DNA of 35,258 nt from Firmicutes bacterium UBA1422 (GTDB lineage: Bacteria; Bacillota; Clostridia; Peptostreptococcales; Anaerovoracaceae), in NCBI GenBank assembly GCA_002304835.1, contig DBPK01000001.1:57993-93250 (forward strand), written 5' to 3'. Within the stretch, counting starts at the first letter, position 1. Each line of letters starts with the position of its first letter. The translations under genes were made by a program, and so were the position numbers. Below the pieces are notes generated by a model. That model had not been told where the DNA came from. It did not search any database and was given only the letters and a program-made list of their open reading frames with translations. This document shows, in pieces, positions 17,516-24,469 of the stretch.

Positions 17516-17570
17516 ATAATAAATGTTGGGGGGGAGAGAGAATATCTCTGCTCCAACATTTATTATTTTT
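17516..17570. terminator. Bidirectional terminator between converging genes
   Basis: AATAAATGTTGG (17518-17529) pairs perfectly with CCAACATTTATT (17553-17564) and is followed by ATTTTT. The right arm covers the stop codon of the minus-strand lipoprotein gene. Confidence 0.85.
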
Positions 17571-18981
17571 CAAGGCAGATGAAAGACAAAAAGTAAACCA
17601 GGGTTTTTGACTGTTCGAATGAGCTGCCGTTGTTTACACCGAATGATATCATATTGATATCATTCTTTTTTTTGTAAAAAACCGCACACTCGCTTTTTTT
17701 GAAAGTTGATGACGGATCGGGCATATCAAGGCCTCCCTGAGATCCTGCGGAGCTCAGAACCTTGTAAAAATCACCTCCGTCGCTGAAGGGCCAACAAGGA
17801 GTCTCGTCTTTTATGGCGAATTTCATATCGGAAAGTTCAGCGGACTTTTTGTATGATCTGTTCATCTCTTCAAGAAGACCGTTGTCAGCGGCACGCACAC
17901 ACATAGACAGTTCGAAATCGTCCTTGGTGGAGATTATGCCCTTATTGGCAAGAGCAGTAGGATCGCCTTCCCCTTCTTCTTCAGTGGTGCTGTATGTACC
18001 GTTGACTGTGGTGTACATAAGACTAAGGATATTTGAAGTGTATTTTTCGGATATCACCTTTGAAGGAACTTTTACTTCTTTGAACTCAAAATCCATATTG
18101 GGCTGGTCGTTATAGTAATCATCGGTGAAGTCATCCTGGCATTTCTCGATTTTCTTTAAGAATTTCGCTTCGCTGCTCTGATCTACCACGATGACAGCAG
18201 TGGCGGAGGAAGGGAATTTGCAGGCAGATGTGCCCCCGTTGAATTCGGCCAGTTCTATTATAAGTCCTCCGGATTTGCAGTTGGTCAGAAGATCGGCGAT
18301 AGTCACGATGGGGTTTGGATGCTTCTTGCTGCAGTCCGAAGAATCCACACATGAAAGCCCGGTAATGGTTATCTCATATGCTTTGTCGGCAGCGGTCTCT
18401 GATTTCGTCAGGGGGCAGGAAATGCTGTATTCCGCCGTTGCTGCGCTTCCCGTGTAAACGGCCGTTTCGGGGCTGTATTCAAGATTCATAAAATAGTCGG
18501 TGTTAAGGTAGCTTCTTGAAAGCATTTTGGCACCGGTATGTTTCCCTTTTATATCAGCAGTAAGGATAAGTGAGACATGACCGTGGATAGAAGCAGTTTT
18601 CATGGCAGCAAGAGCGATCGCCGCCGTTTGACAGTGCTCTTTATAGTTGTCCTGTGACATTGTGCACTGGAAAACAGTTTCCGGAGAGTTTTGTTTGTTT
18701 CTGGAAGGGTGTTTGGTTATGACAAGATTGCCTCCTGCCAGTTTGGACACAGAAAAACCATGCTCTTTGCCCCAGTCGTACATATGATCACGGACTTCAT
18801 ATATATCTTTTGAATCAAGATACATAGGCTTTAATTCTTCGTATATATCGTACACATCATTTTTCAGCTGGCTTGCGGACGCTTCATCAAGAGAAGCAGT
18901 ACAACCGGAAAAATTGAATGTAAAAAATAAAGTTGCAGCTGTCACAACAACAGCAATTATGAAAATAAGACTTTTTCTCAT
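17563..18981 (-). CDS. Lipoprotein related to PepD/M20C dipeptidase with lost catalytic residues
   Basis: 472 residues. A signal peptide ends in the lipobox F-S-G-C (Cys27), so the protein should be anchored outside the cell membrane. The body aligns by eye with aminoacyl-histidine dipeptidase (PepD): WGKEHGFSVSKLAGGNLVI, LIIELAEFNGGTSACKFPSSATAVIVV split around FNGGT, a conserved EC-[AG]-[LV]-F and the C-terminal FGVNNG region. Every position that binds zinc or catalyses in PepD appears replaced: the HLD motif reads TMS, the ADNG aspartate is Cys, the TEE pair reads DIK, and the C-terminal histidine is missing. It therefore looks like a non-catalytic M20C-fold binding protein. The start is supported by GGAGG upstream on the minus strand. 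It is transcribed alone. Confidence 0.75.
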   Translation of the reverse strand: MRKSLIFIIAVVVTAATLFFTFNFSGCTASLDEASASQLKNDVYDIYEELKPMYLDSKDIYEVRDHMYDWGKEHGFSVSKLAGGNLVITKHPSRNKQNSPETVFQCTMSQDNYKEHCQTAAIALAAMKTASIHGHVSLILTADIKGKHTGAKMLSRSYLNTDYFMNLEYSPETAVYTGSAATAEYSISCPLTKSETAADKAYEITITGLSCVDSSDCSKKHPNPIVTIADLLTNCKSGGLIIELAEFNGGTSACKFPSSATAVIVVDQSSEAKFLKKIEKCQDDFTDDYYNDQPNMDFEFKEVKVPSKVISEKYTSNILSLMYTTVNGTYSTTEEEGEGDPTALANKGIISTKDDFELSMCVRAADNGLLEEMNRSYKKSAELSDMKFAIKDETPCWPFSDGGDFYKVLSSAGSQGGLDMPDPSSTFKKSECAVFYKKKNDINMISFGVNNGSSFEQSKTLVYFLSFICLEK

Positions 18982-19244
18982 GCATTATTCCTCCAAAACA
19001 CCATACAATATTACCATATACAAAAAAGATTTTGTATAGATTTCATGAAATTTTCCACACGGGGACAGTTTTTGGATCGGGAATAAAAGGTTCTTTGCCA
19101 GAGATCACGGGCATGAATATGGTTTCATAAGAGCATTATAGAGCATCAAAGTGTTTCATAAGTGTTTCATAGGTGTTGTATTAGGCTTTGAAAGGCGAAA
19201 GCGTATGAAATCATTGGCTTTTTCGTTTTTTTTCTGTTTCCTGA

Positions 19245-19272
19245 TTGACATCCCAACTACAAAGGGTATAAT
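19245..19272 (+). promoter_or_regulatory. Consensus sigma-A promoter with no gene directly behind it
   Basis: TTGACA (19245-19250), 16 bases, TATAAT (19267-19272). Both boxes are perfect. The first gene on this strand, rpmB, starts 416 bases later and has its own promoter at 19573, so this promoter drives a long leader or a separate RNA. Confidence 0.8.
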
Positions 19273-19572
19273 TTATTTATAAGCGATATAATACACACAA
19301 CATATTGTATTTTGGCTAAAAAAAGCGAATTATGCGAGTAAAAGCTAACAACAGCCAGCAACAGCGAACAACAGTGAACAACAGCGAATGATTTTCAAGC
19401 ATGATTTCCTGTCTTACGATCTGTAAGTTGCCGAAGCCCGGGAACTCTTTCTGTCAGGCGGAAGATATCCCGGCAATTTCGGAAAAGCCAGCAGGCAACC
19501 TGAAACCTGCAACAGTCACCAGACATTGGACCTGCAGCAGTAAGGATGCATGGCAGTACTGAGAAATATTTC
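19273..19572 (+). other. Long untranslated leader or candidate small RNA; rest of the 706-base gap
   Basis: This is the main part of a gene-free stretch from 18982 to 19687. It begins behind the consensus promoter, contains a 10-bp repeat array (19321-19390), then inverted repeats: CTTAC/GTAAG near 19415-19430, CCGAAGCCCGGGA pairing with TCCCGGCAATTTCGG across about 19433-19490, and GCAGG/CCTGC near 19493-19515. It ends with the palindrome AGAAATATTTCT at 19562-19573, which overlaps the rpmB -35 box. No credible reading frame is present on either strand. I do not recognise a known RNA family (T-box, SAM, 6S, SRP and RNase P motifs were looked for by eye). The part between 18982 and 19244 shows nothing else I can support. 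Confidence 0.4.
19321..19390 (+). repeat. 10-bp tandem repeat in the leader (ACAGCGAACA type)
   Basis: Seven in-phase units of ten bases, best preserved as ACAGCCAGCA, ACAGCGAACA, ACAGTGAACA and ACAGCGAATG at 19351-19390, with three weaker units before. In RNA it would be a CA-rich unstructured stretch close to the 5' end. Confidence 0.75.
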
Positions 19573-19602
19573 TTGACGGAAAATATGCGCGCATGGTATA
19601 AT
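19573..19602 (+). promoter_or_regulatory. rpmB promoter
   Basis: TTGACG (19573-19578), 18 bases, TATAAT (19597-19602), 86 bases before the rpmB start. Confidence 0.75.
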
Positions 19603-19687
19603 GCCACTTGTTCTGACAAAACAAGTTCTGGCAAAATAAGCATAGAACTTTCAGATATGAGCTTATATGAAAAGGAGGTGCGGCAGA

Positions 19688-19879
19688 ATGTCAAGAAAAT
19701 GTGAAGTTTGCGGCAAAGGACAGGTTTCCGGCAATAATGTATCCCACTCAGTCAGACACACAAGAAGAAAGTGGAATGCAAATATCCAGACCGTAAAAAT
19801 CGAAGAAGACGGCAAGGTTAGAAAAGCAAAAGTATGCACCAAATGCATAAAATCCGGAAAAATAAACCGCGCCAACTGA
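19688..19879 (+). CDS. rpmB: 50S ribosomal protein L28
   Basis: 63 residues, normal for L28. SRKCEVCGKGQVSGNNVSHS is the family start, and the C-terminal CTKCIKSGKI completes a four-cysteine zinc site together with CEVC, so this is the zinc-containing form. ATG 19688 is chosen because it begins the family sequence and follows AAAAGGAGGTG; ATG 19667 would lie upstream of the ribosome site. L28 is a structural protein of the large subunit. It is followed by a terminator and then by the Asp23 gene, the usual clostridial neighbour. Confidence 0.98.
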   Translation: MSRKCEVCGKGQVSGNNVSHSVRHTRRKWNANIQTVKIEEDGKVRKAKVCTKCIKSGKINRAN

Positions 19880-19896
19880 TTCAAAAAAAAATAAAG

Positions 19897-19926
19897 AACT
19901 GCGCCTGAAAAAAGGGCGCAGTTTTT
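19897..19926 (+). terminator. Rho-independent terminator after rpmB
   Basis: AACTGCGCC (19897-19905), an A-rich loop, GGCGCAGTT (19915-19923), then TTT. Confidence 0.9.
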
Positions 19927-19993
19927 CTATAAACAGCGCCGAAAGGTATACTTTGGCAAAACAGCGAAAAAACAGTGCCGAAAGGAGAATGGT

Positions 19994-20407
19994 TTGGCAG
20001 ATATCTTCACCATAAAAACTGAACGGGGAAAAATAGTAATAACGAAGAATGCCATAAGCAAGATAGTCAGTAATGCCGTGAATGAATTTGAAGGCAGAGT
20101 TTTCATAACCAACCAGAAAGGAAGATTTTTCGGTATAGCAGGCAGGATCGCCGGGCTCAACGAAAGCGGCAATATTGAGATCAGTTTTTCCGAAGAGGGT
20201 GTCGATATACGCGTTTTTATTGTTGTCAGATTCGGGACCAGCATAGGCATGGTGACCACAAAGCTCATGGATTCCATACATGAAGGTGTAGAAAGAGTAA
20301 TGGGAATCGAGCCCAAAAGTGTAGCGGTGGTAATGGCGGGGACTATTTCAAGGACCATGGCCAAAAGGAACCTTGAAATAAAGAAAAGATATGATGGAAA
20401 ACGTTAA
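19994..20407 (+). CDS. Asp23/Gls24 family envelope stress response protein
   Basis: 137 residues. The pattern GKIVITKNAISKIVSNAV, a strand-rich middle and VRFGTSIGMVTTKLMDSIHEGVERVMGIEPKSVAVVM split around the VERVMGIEP turn identify the Asp23/YloU family, small proteins that assemble at the membrane or cell envelope under stress. The TTG start has AAAGGAG eight bases upstream and no in-frame ATG is near. It overlaps recG by 17 bases. In most Firmicutes a fatty acid kinase gene (fakA/yloV) stands between this gene and recG; it is absent here. Confidence 0.92.
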   Translation: MADIFTIKTERGKIVITKNAISKIVSNAVNEFEGRVFITNQKGRFFGIAGRIAGLNESGNIEISFSEEGVDIRVFIVVRFGTSIGMVTTKLMDSIHEGVERVMGIEPKSVAVVMAGTISRTMAKRNLEIKKRYDGKR

Positions 20408-22637
20408 ATGTTTAAAAGGAGTGGGCAATAAAAAAGAAGTGCTTCTGGCAAAACTGGGAATAAGGACGATAGAAGATCTTCTTTATTTTTTCCCGAGAGA
20501 TTACCAAGACAGACGTAGCACAAAAGCATTTTATGATCTTGAAAACGGTGAAACGGCTCTTGCAAAGGGCCGTGTTTTGATGGTAATAAAAGACAGATAC
20601 CGTTACGGCAAAAAACAGACTCTCAGAATACTTGCTGAAGACACATCCGGGAAAGCCGATCCGGACTCCGCCGAACCGGAAAAAAACGACGACATAAAAG
20701 GGCATAGGGGGAATGATACTCCGGTAATGGAAATCATCTTTTTCAATGCCCGGTATCTGGCAGACAACATAAAACAAGGAGAAGAATACTTCTTTTACGG
20801 CAGGGCAAAAGTTGACGAGGGACCATACATAAAAAAGAAGATACAAATGATACACCCTGAGTTTTCCAATGTCAGCAAAGCTTCCCTAAAAGGCATAATC
20901 CCGGTGTATCCTCTTACCGCCGGCCTGAGTCAGAATGAAATGCGCAAATGGCAGAAACAGGCGACGCAGACCTGGCAAATAGAAGAATTCATGCCCGATG
21001 AAATAATAGAAAAAAATAATCTTTGCCCCCTGGAACATGCCCTCAAAAACATCCATTTTCCCGGATCCCCCAGGGAAGAGAAAGAAAGCCAAAAATGTCG
21101 GACATCGGACAAAGAGGTAGATGGGGGCTTAGAAGTGGAAGCGGAGGTCTCAAAAAATATCGGACATGAGCGGCAGGCATTGAAAGAAGCCAAATTCCGA
21201 CTTATATTCGATGAACTTTTTTTGCTGCAGTTGGGGCTTCTGATGATGAAAAACAAAGCGGCTTCAGACAAAAAAGGTCTGGCAATGAAAGCCGCCGCAC
21301 GGGATTTCATAATAAGCTTTCCTTACAGCCTGACTGGTGCTCAGACCCGTGTCATAAAAGAAATTGAAAGTGATATGGAAAGAGAGAGACCCATGAACAG
21401 GCTCATACAGGGGGATGTGGGCTCCGGTAAAACAGCAGTGGCTGAAGTAGCCCTTTACAAGGCAGTAAAAAGCGGCTTTCAGGGCATAATGATGGCCCCC
21501 ACGGAACTTCTTGCCCGGCAGCACTTTGAAGAACTGAGAAGGCGCTTTAAGGGCTTTACAAATTCATCGGGAGTACCCATCAGAGTGGATTGCCTGACCG
21601 GCAGTTTGACAGCATCTGAAAAGAGGGAAGTCCTGTCGGCTATCACATCGGGGGAAACGGATATAATCATAGGGACCCATGCGGTGATACAGCCTGAAGT
21701 GACATTTAAAAATGCAGGACTGGTAATAACAGACGAACAGCACAGATTCGGAGTCCTCCAGCGGGGCAGCCTTGCAGAAAAGGGCCGGTCTCCGGACATA
21801 CTGGTAATGACCGCCACCCCCATACCCAGGACCCTTGCGGTGGTGCTTTTCGGAGAACTGGATGTTTCAGTGATAGATGAAAAACCTACCGGCCGGAGAG
21901 ACATAATCACAAAAAGCACCGATATTTCCAAGCGCACACTTGTATATGATTTTGTAAGAAAAGAAGTTGAAAAAGGAAGACAGGCATATGTGGTGGCACC
22001 CCTTATTGAAGAATCGGAGAGCATCGAGGCCAAATCAGCCGAAGAGATATACGAAGAACTGAAGAAATTGATGCCCGACAAAAAAATCGCTCTTCTTCAC
22101 GGCGCCAAAAAGCAAAAGGAAAAAGATGTAATAATGGAAGGATTTGTTGGCGGGATCACTGACATACTGGTATCCACCGTGGTTATCGAAGTGGGCATCG
22201 ATGTTCCCAATGCTTCAGTAATGGTAATAGAAAACGCCGAGCGTTTCGGTCTTGCCCAGCTGCATCAGCTAAGGGGAAGAGTAGGCAGGGGAGAAAGCCA
22301 GTCTTACTGCATACTGATAAACGGTACGAACAAAAATCAAAACGGAAGTTCGGAAGAAAGTGTGGCATCAAAACGTGCCGGGATAATGACCGAGTCCACT
22401 GACGGTTTTTATATAGCAGAAAAGGACCTTGAGCTTAGAGGACCGGGAGAGTTTTTTGGTACCAGACAGCATGGGATACCGGATCTTCACGTGGCAGATC
22501 TGGTCAAACATATGAAAATATTCGAAGAAATAAAAGAGCAGGCGGAAGAGATACTCAATAAAGATCCACAGCTTGAAACAGCCCCTGCCTTAAGAGAAAA
22601 AGTAGATGATCTTTTTGGAGAGGGGATGAATCTGTGA
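20391..22637 (+). CDS. recG: ATP-dependent DNA helicase RecG
   Basis: 748 residues, about 65 longer than typical RecG. An N-terminal wedge domain starts with VKCLKGVGNKKEVLL. Walker A GDVGSGKT is at 341-348, DEQH at 448-451, then MTATPIPRTL, QLRGRVGRGE and the C-terminal LRGPGEFFGTRQHG, so all helicase motifs are intact. It remodels stalled replication forks and Holliday junctions. The additional length comes from hydrophilic inserts at about residues 85-110, 228-262 and 636-662 that I do not recognise from the family. The start overlaps the Asp23 gene and the GTG of rsmD overlaps its stop, so these genes are coupled. Confidence 0.97.
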   Translation: MMENVKCLKGVGNKKEVLLAKLGIRTIEDLLYFFPRDYQDRRSTKAFYDLENGETALAKGRVLMVIKDRYRYGKKQTLRILAEDTSGKADPDSAEPEKNDDIKGHRGNDTPVMEIIFFNARYLADNIKQGEEYFFYGRAKVDEGPYIKKKIQMIHPEFSNVSKASLKGIIPVYPLTAGLSQNEMRKWQKQATQTWQIEEFMPDEIIEKNNLCPLEHALKNIHFPGSPREEKESQKCRTSDKEVDGGLEVEAEVSKNIGHERQALKEAKFRLIFDELFLLQLGLLMMKNKAASDKKGLAMKAAARDFIISFPYSLTGAQTRVIKEIESDMERERPMNRLIQGDVGSGKTAVAEVALYKAVKSGFQGIMMAPTELLARQHFEELRRRFKGFTNSSGVPIRVDCLTGSLTASEKREVLSAITSGETDIIIGTHAVIQPEVTFKNAGLVITDEQHRFGVLQRGSLAEKGRSPDILVMTATPIPRTLAVVLFGELDVSVIDEKPTGRRDIITKSTDISKRTLVYDFVRKEVEKGRQAYVVAPLIEESESIEAKSAEEIYEELKKLMPDKKIALLHGAKKQKEKDVIMEGFVGGITDILVSTVVIEVGIDVPNASVMVIENAERFGLAQLHQLRGRVGRGESQSYCILINGTNKNQNGSSEESVASKRAGIMTESTDGFYIAEKDLELRGPGEFFGTRQHGIPDLHVADLVKHMKIFEEIKEQAEEILNKDPQLETAPALREKVDDLFGEGMNL

Positions 22638-23170
22638 GGATAGTAGCAGGAGAATTCAAAGGACGCAGACTTCTTTCGCCGCCCGATAAGCAGGTGAGAC
22701 CCACCAGCGACAAAGTGAAAGAAGCACTTTTCAGCATCCTGGGAGAGAAGGTTCAAGGTGCAATATGCTGCGATCTTTTTGCCGGCACCGGCAGTCTTGG
22801 ACTTGAGGCAGTAAGCCGTGGCTCCGAAAAATGTTTTTTCTGCGATAACGCAGGAGAAAGCATAAAACTGATAAAAGAAAATGTGAAAGCCTGCAGAGCC
22901 GAAGACCGTTCGGAAATAATCCATTCCGATTACCGCAAGGCTCTTTCCAAAATGGAAGTTCAGGCGGACATTTTTTTTCTGGATCCCCCCTACAAAAAGG
23001 ACCTCTGGGAGAAAAGCATGGAAATGATAGCCGAGCTTGGACTCCTGGCTCCGGGAGGCGTAATAGCGGCGGAACATCAACGGGACAAAGAATTGCCGGA
23101 TGAAATAGCATGCTTCAAAAAAACAAAGGAGCGCAGGTATGGCACAGTTGTATTGTCCCTTTTCGTGTGA
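22634..23170 (+). CDS. rsmD: 16S rRNA (guanine(966)-N(2))-methyltransferase RsmD
   Basis: 178 residues. MRIVAGEFKGRRL is the family start, PTSDKVKEALFSIL follows, the S-adenosylmethionine site is DLFAGTGSLGLEA (about 49-61) and the catalytic DPPY is in FFLDPPYKKD. It methylates G966 (E. coli numbering) of 16S rRNA in the assembling 30S subunit. The GTG start overlaps the recG stop (GTGA) and follows GGAGAGGGG. coaD follows after 48 bases, the standard order in Firmicutes. Confidence 0.96.
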   Translation: MRIVAGEFKGRRLLSPPDKQVRPTSDKVKEALFSILGEKVQGAICCDLFAGTGSLGLEAVSRGSEKCFFCDNAGESIKLIKENVKACRAEDRSEIIHSDYRKALSKMEVQADIFFLDPPYKKDLWEKSMEMIAELGLLAPGGVIAAEHQRDKELPDEIACFKKTKERRYGTVVLSLFV

Positions 23171-23218
23171 TAGAATATTCAAAAGAATATGCGCCGAAAT
23201 CCTTACGGAGGATGACAA

Positions 23219-23707
23219 ATGAGAAAAGCCTTATATGCAGGATCTTTCGATCCGCTGACCTGCGGACATGTGGATCTGATAAAAAGGGCAGCAAAACTGT
23301 ATGACGAACTGGTTGTGGGAGTCATAAGCAACCCTGCCAAAAAACCTTTCTTTACAGAGGAAGAAAGAAAACAGATGATAAAAGGAGCCATTGACTATAT
23401 CCCCAATGTCACTGTGGATTCTTTTTCTGGGCTTTTGGCCGAATACGTGAATGCCAACAGGTTCAATGTGGTAATAAGAGGACTTCGAGGCAGTACGGAT
23501 TTTGAATATGAAATACAGATGGCGCAGATGAATGCCCGTCTCTATAAGGGAAAAGTTGAAACGATTTTTCTCATGACTGATCCAAGCTATTCCTTTATAA
23601 GCTCCAGTATGGCTAAAGAAGTATATTACCTTGGTGGTAATATCGAAGGGCTCGTTCCCGAAAGCGTACTGGAAGTAATGAATGAGAAGATGAACTCCGG
23701 GAGGTAA
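23219..23707 (+). CDS. coaD: Pantetheine-phosphate adenylyltransferase (PPAT)
   Basis: 162 residues, standard length. It opens with ALYAGSFDPLTCGHVDLI, giving the nucleotidyltransferase motif T-C-G-H, and has VVIRGLRGSTDFEYEIQMAQMN split at the RGLR turn and SYSFISSSMAKEV (the ISSS motif). It transfers AMP from ATP to 4'-phosphopantetheine, the penultimate step in coenzyme A synthesis. The ribosome site ACGGAGGA precedes the ATG at normal spacing. The coiled-coil protein gene starts three bases after the stop. Confidence 0.98.
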   Translation: MRKALYAGSFDPLTCGHVDLIKRAAKLYDELVVGVISNPAKKPFFTEEERKQMIKGAIDYIPNVTVDSFSGLLAEYVNANRFNVVIRGLRGSTDFEYEIQMAQMNARLYKGKVETIFLMTDPSYSFISSSMAKEVYYLGGNIEGLVPESVLEVMNEKMNSGR

Positions 23708-23710
23708 AAA

Positions 23711-24358
23711 ATGAAGGTACTTGAACTTTTGGATGAAATAGAAGAAATCGTTGATACCGCGTCGGGATTTCCTTTGACCGGTAAAATCATGGTTGATGCC
23801 GGCGATCTGCTGGAAATAGTCAAAGAGATAAGGACGGAACTTCCGGACGAGATACATCAGGCTCAATGGATCAAAAATGAAAGAGACAGGATCCTTGCCG
23901 ATGCCAAAACCGAATACGAAACAGTAATGGCTGATGCCAAAACACAGGCAGAAGCCCTTGTTGAAAATAACGAAATAACCTCCAGGGCAAAGAAACGCGC
24001 TGAGGAGCTCATGGCCGTAACCGAAGAAAACACAAAAAAACTGAAAATGGGCACCTACGATTATATAGATAATATCCTTTTCACATTCCAGGAAAGGATC
24101 GACGAGATGAACGTCATATACTTCACAGAGATGTTCAATAATCTTGAAAAAACCTTTGACGGAATAAACGAGACCCTTTCAGCCAACAGAGACGAGATCA
24201 AGGACATGGCCTACAGGACGCAGATGGAAAGCGAAGGGGTTGTCTCAAAAGAAGTATCCCGCAGCGCAGAAGAATACATCAAGTCCGAAAAACAAAGGCC
24301 GGAACAAGGCCCCGACCTGGACAATGATTTTTTAGATGAGGAAGATGAACTGGAATAA
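23711..24358 (+). CDS. Coiled-coil protein conserved next to coaD
   Basis: 215 residues, highly charged, with no signal or membrane segment. It starts MKVLELLDEIEEIVDTASGFPLTGKIMVD, the sequence of a clostridial family found after coaD that databases often label ATPase or F0F1 subunit B-like, then a helical stretch (DEIHQAQWIKNERDRI...AKTEYETVMADAKTQAEALV) similar in texture to DivIVA proteins. A membrane or division role is possible but unproven. It ends in an acidic tail (DLDNDFLDEEDELE). The ribosome site GGGAGGT overlaps the end of coaD, so the two are coupled. An echo of its acidic tail lies downstream in the spacer. Confidence 0.8.
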   Translation: MKVLELLDEIEEIVDTASGFPLTGKIMVDAGDLLEIVKEIRTELPDEIHQAQWIKNERDRILADAKTEYETVMADAKTQAEALVENNEITSRAKKRAEELMAVTEENTKKLKMGTYDYIDNILFTFQERIDEMNVIYFTEMFNNLEKTFDGINETLSANRDEIKDMAYRTQMESEGVVSKEVSRSAEEYIKSEKQRPEQGPDLDNDFLDEEDELE

Positions 24359-24380
24359 TTAAGATGATCCACATTCGGAC

Positions 24381-24414
24381 GAGGACCTGAGCCATATGAG
24401 GACCTGAGCCATAT
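24381..24414 (+). repeat. Perfect 17-bp tandem duplication
   Basis: GAGGACCTGAGCCATAT occurs twice head to tail at 24381-24397 and 24398-24414, in the 111-base spacer between the coiled-coil gene and tmcAL. Confidence 0.95.
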
Positions 24415-24469
24415 AAGGTTCGGATATATATTTAGATCAGGATCCGGATGAGGAAGAAGAGACAGAACA

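Noticed and set aside
19395..19694. Minus-strand frame of 99 codons in the rpmB upstream gap
   Set aside because: No ribosome site, no recognisable family, and it covers the rpmB promoter and start.
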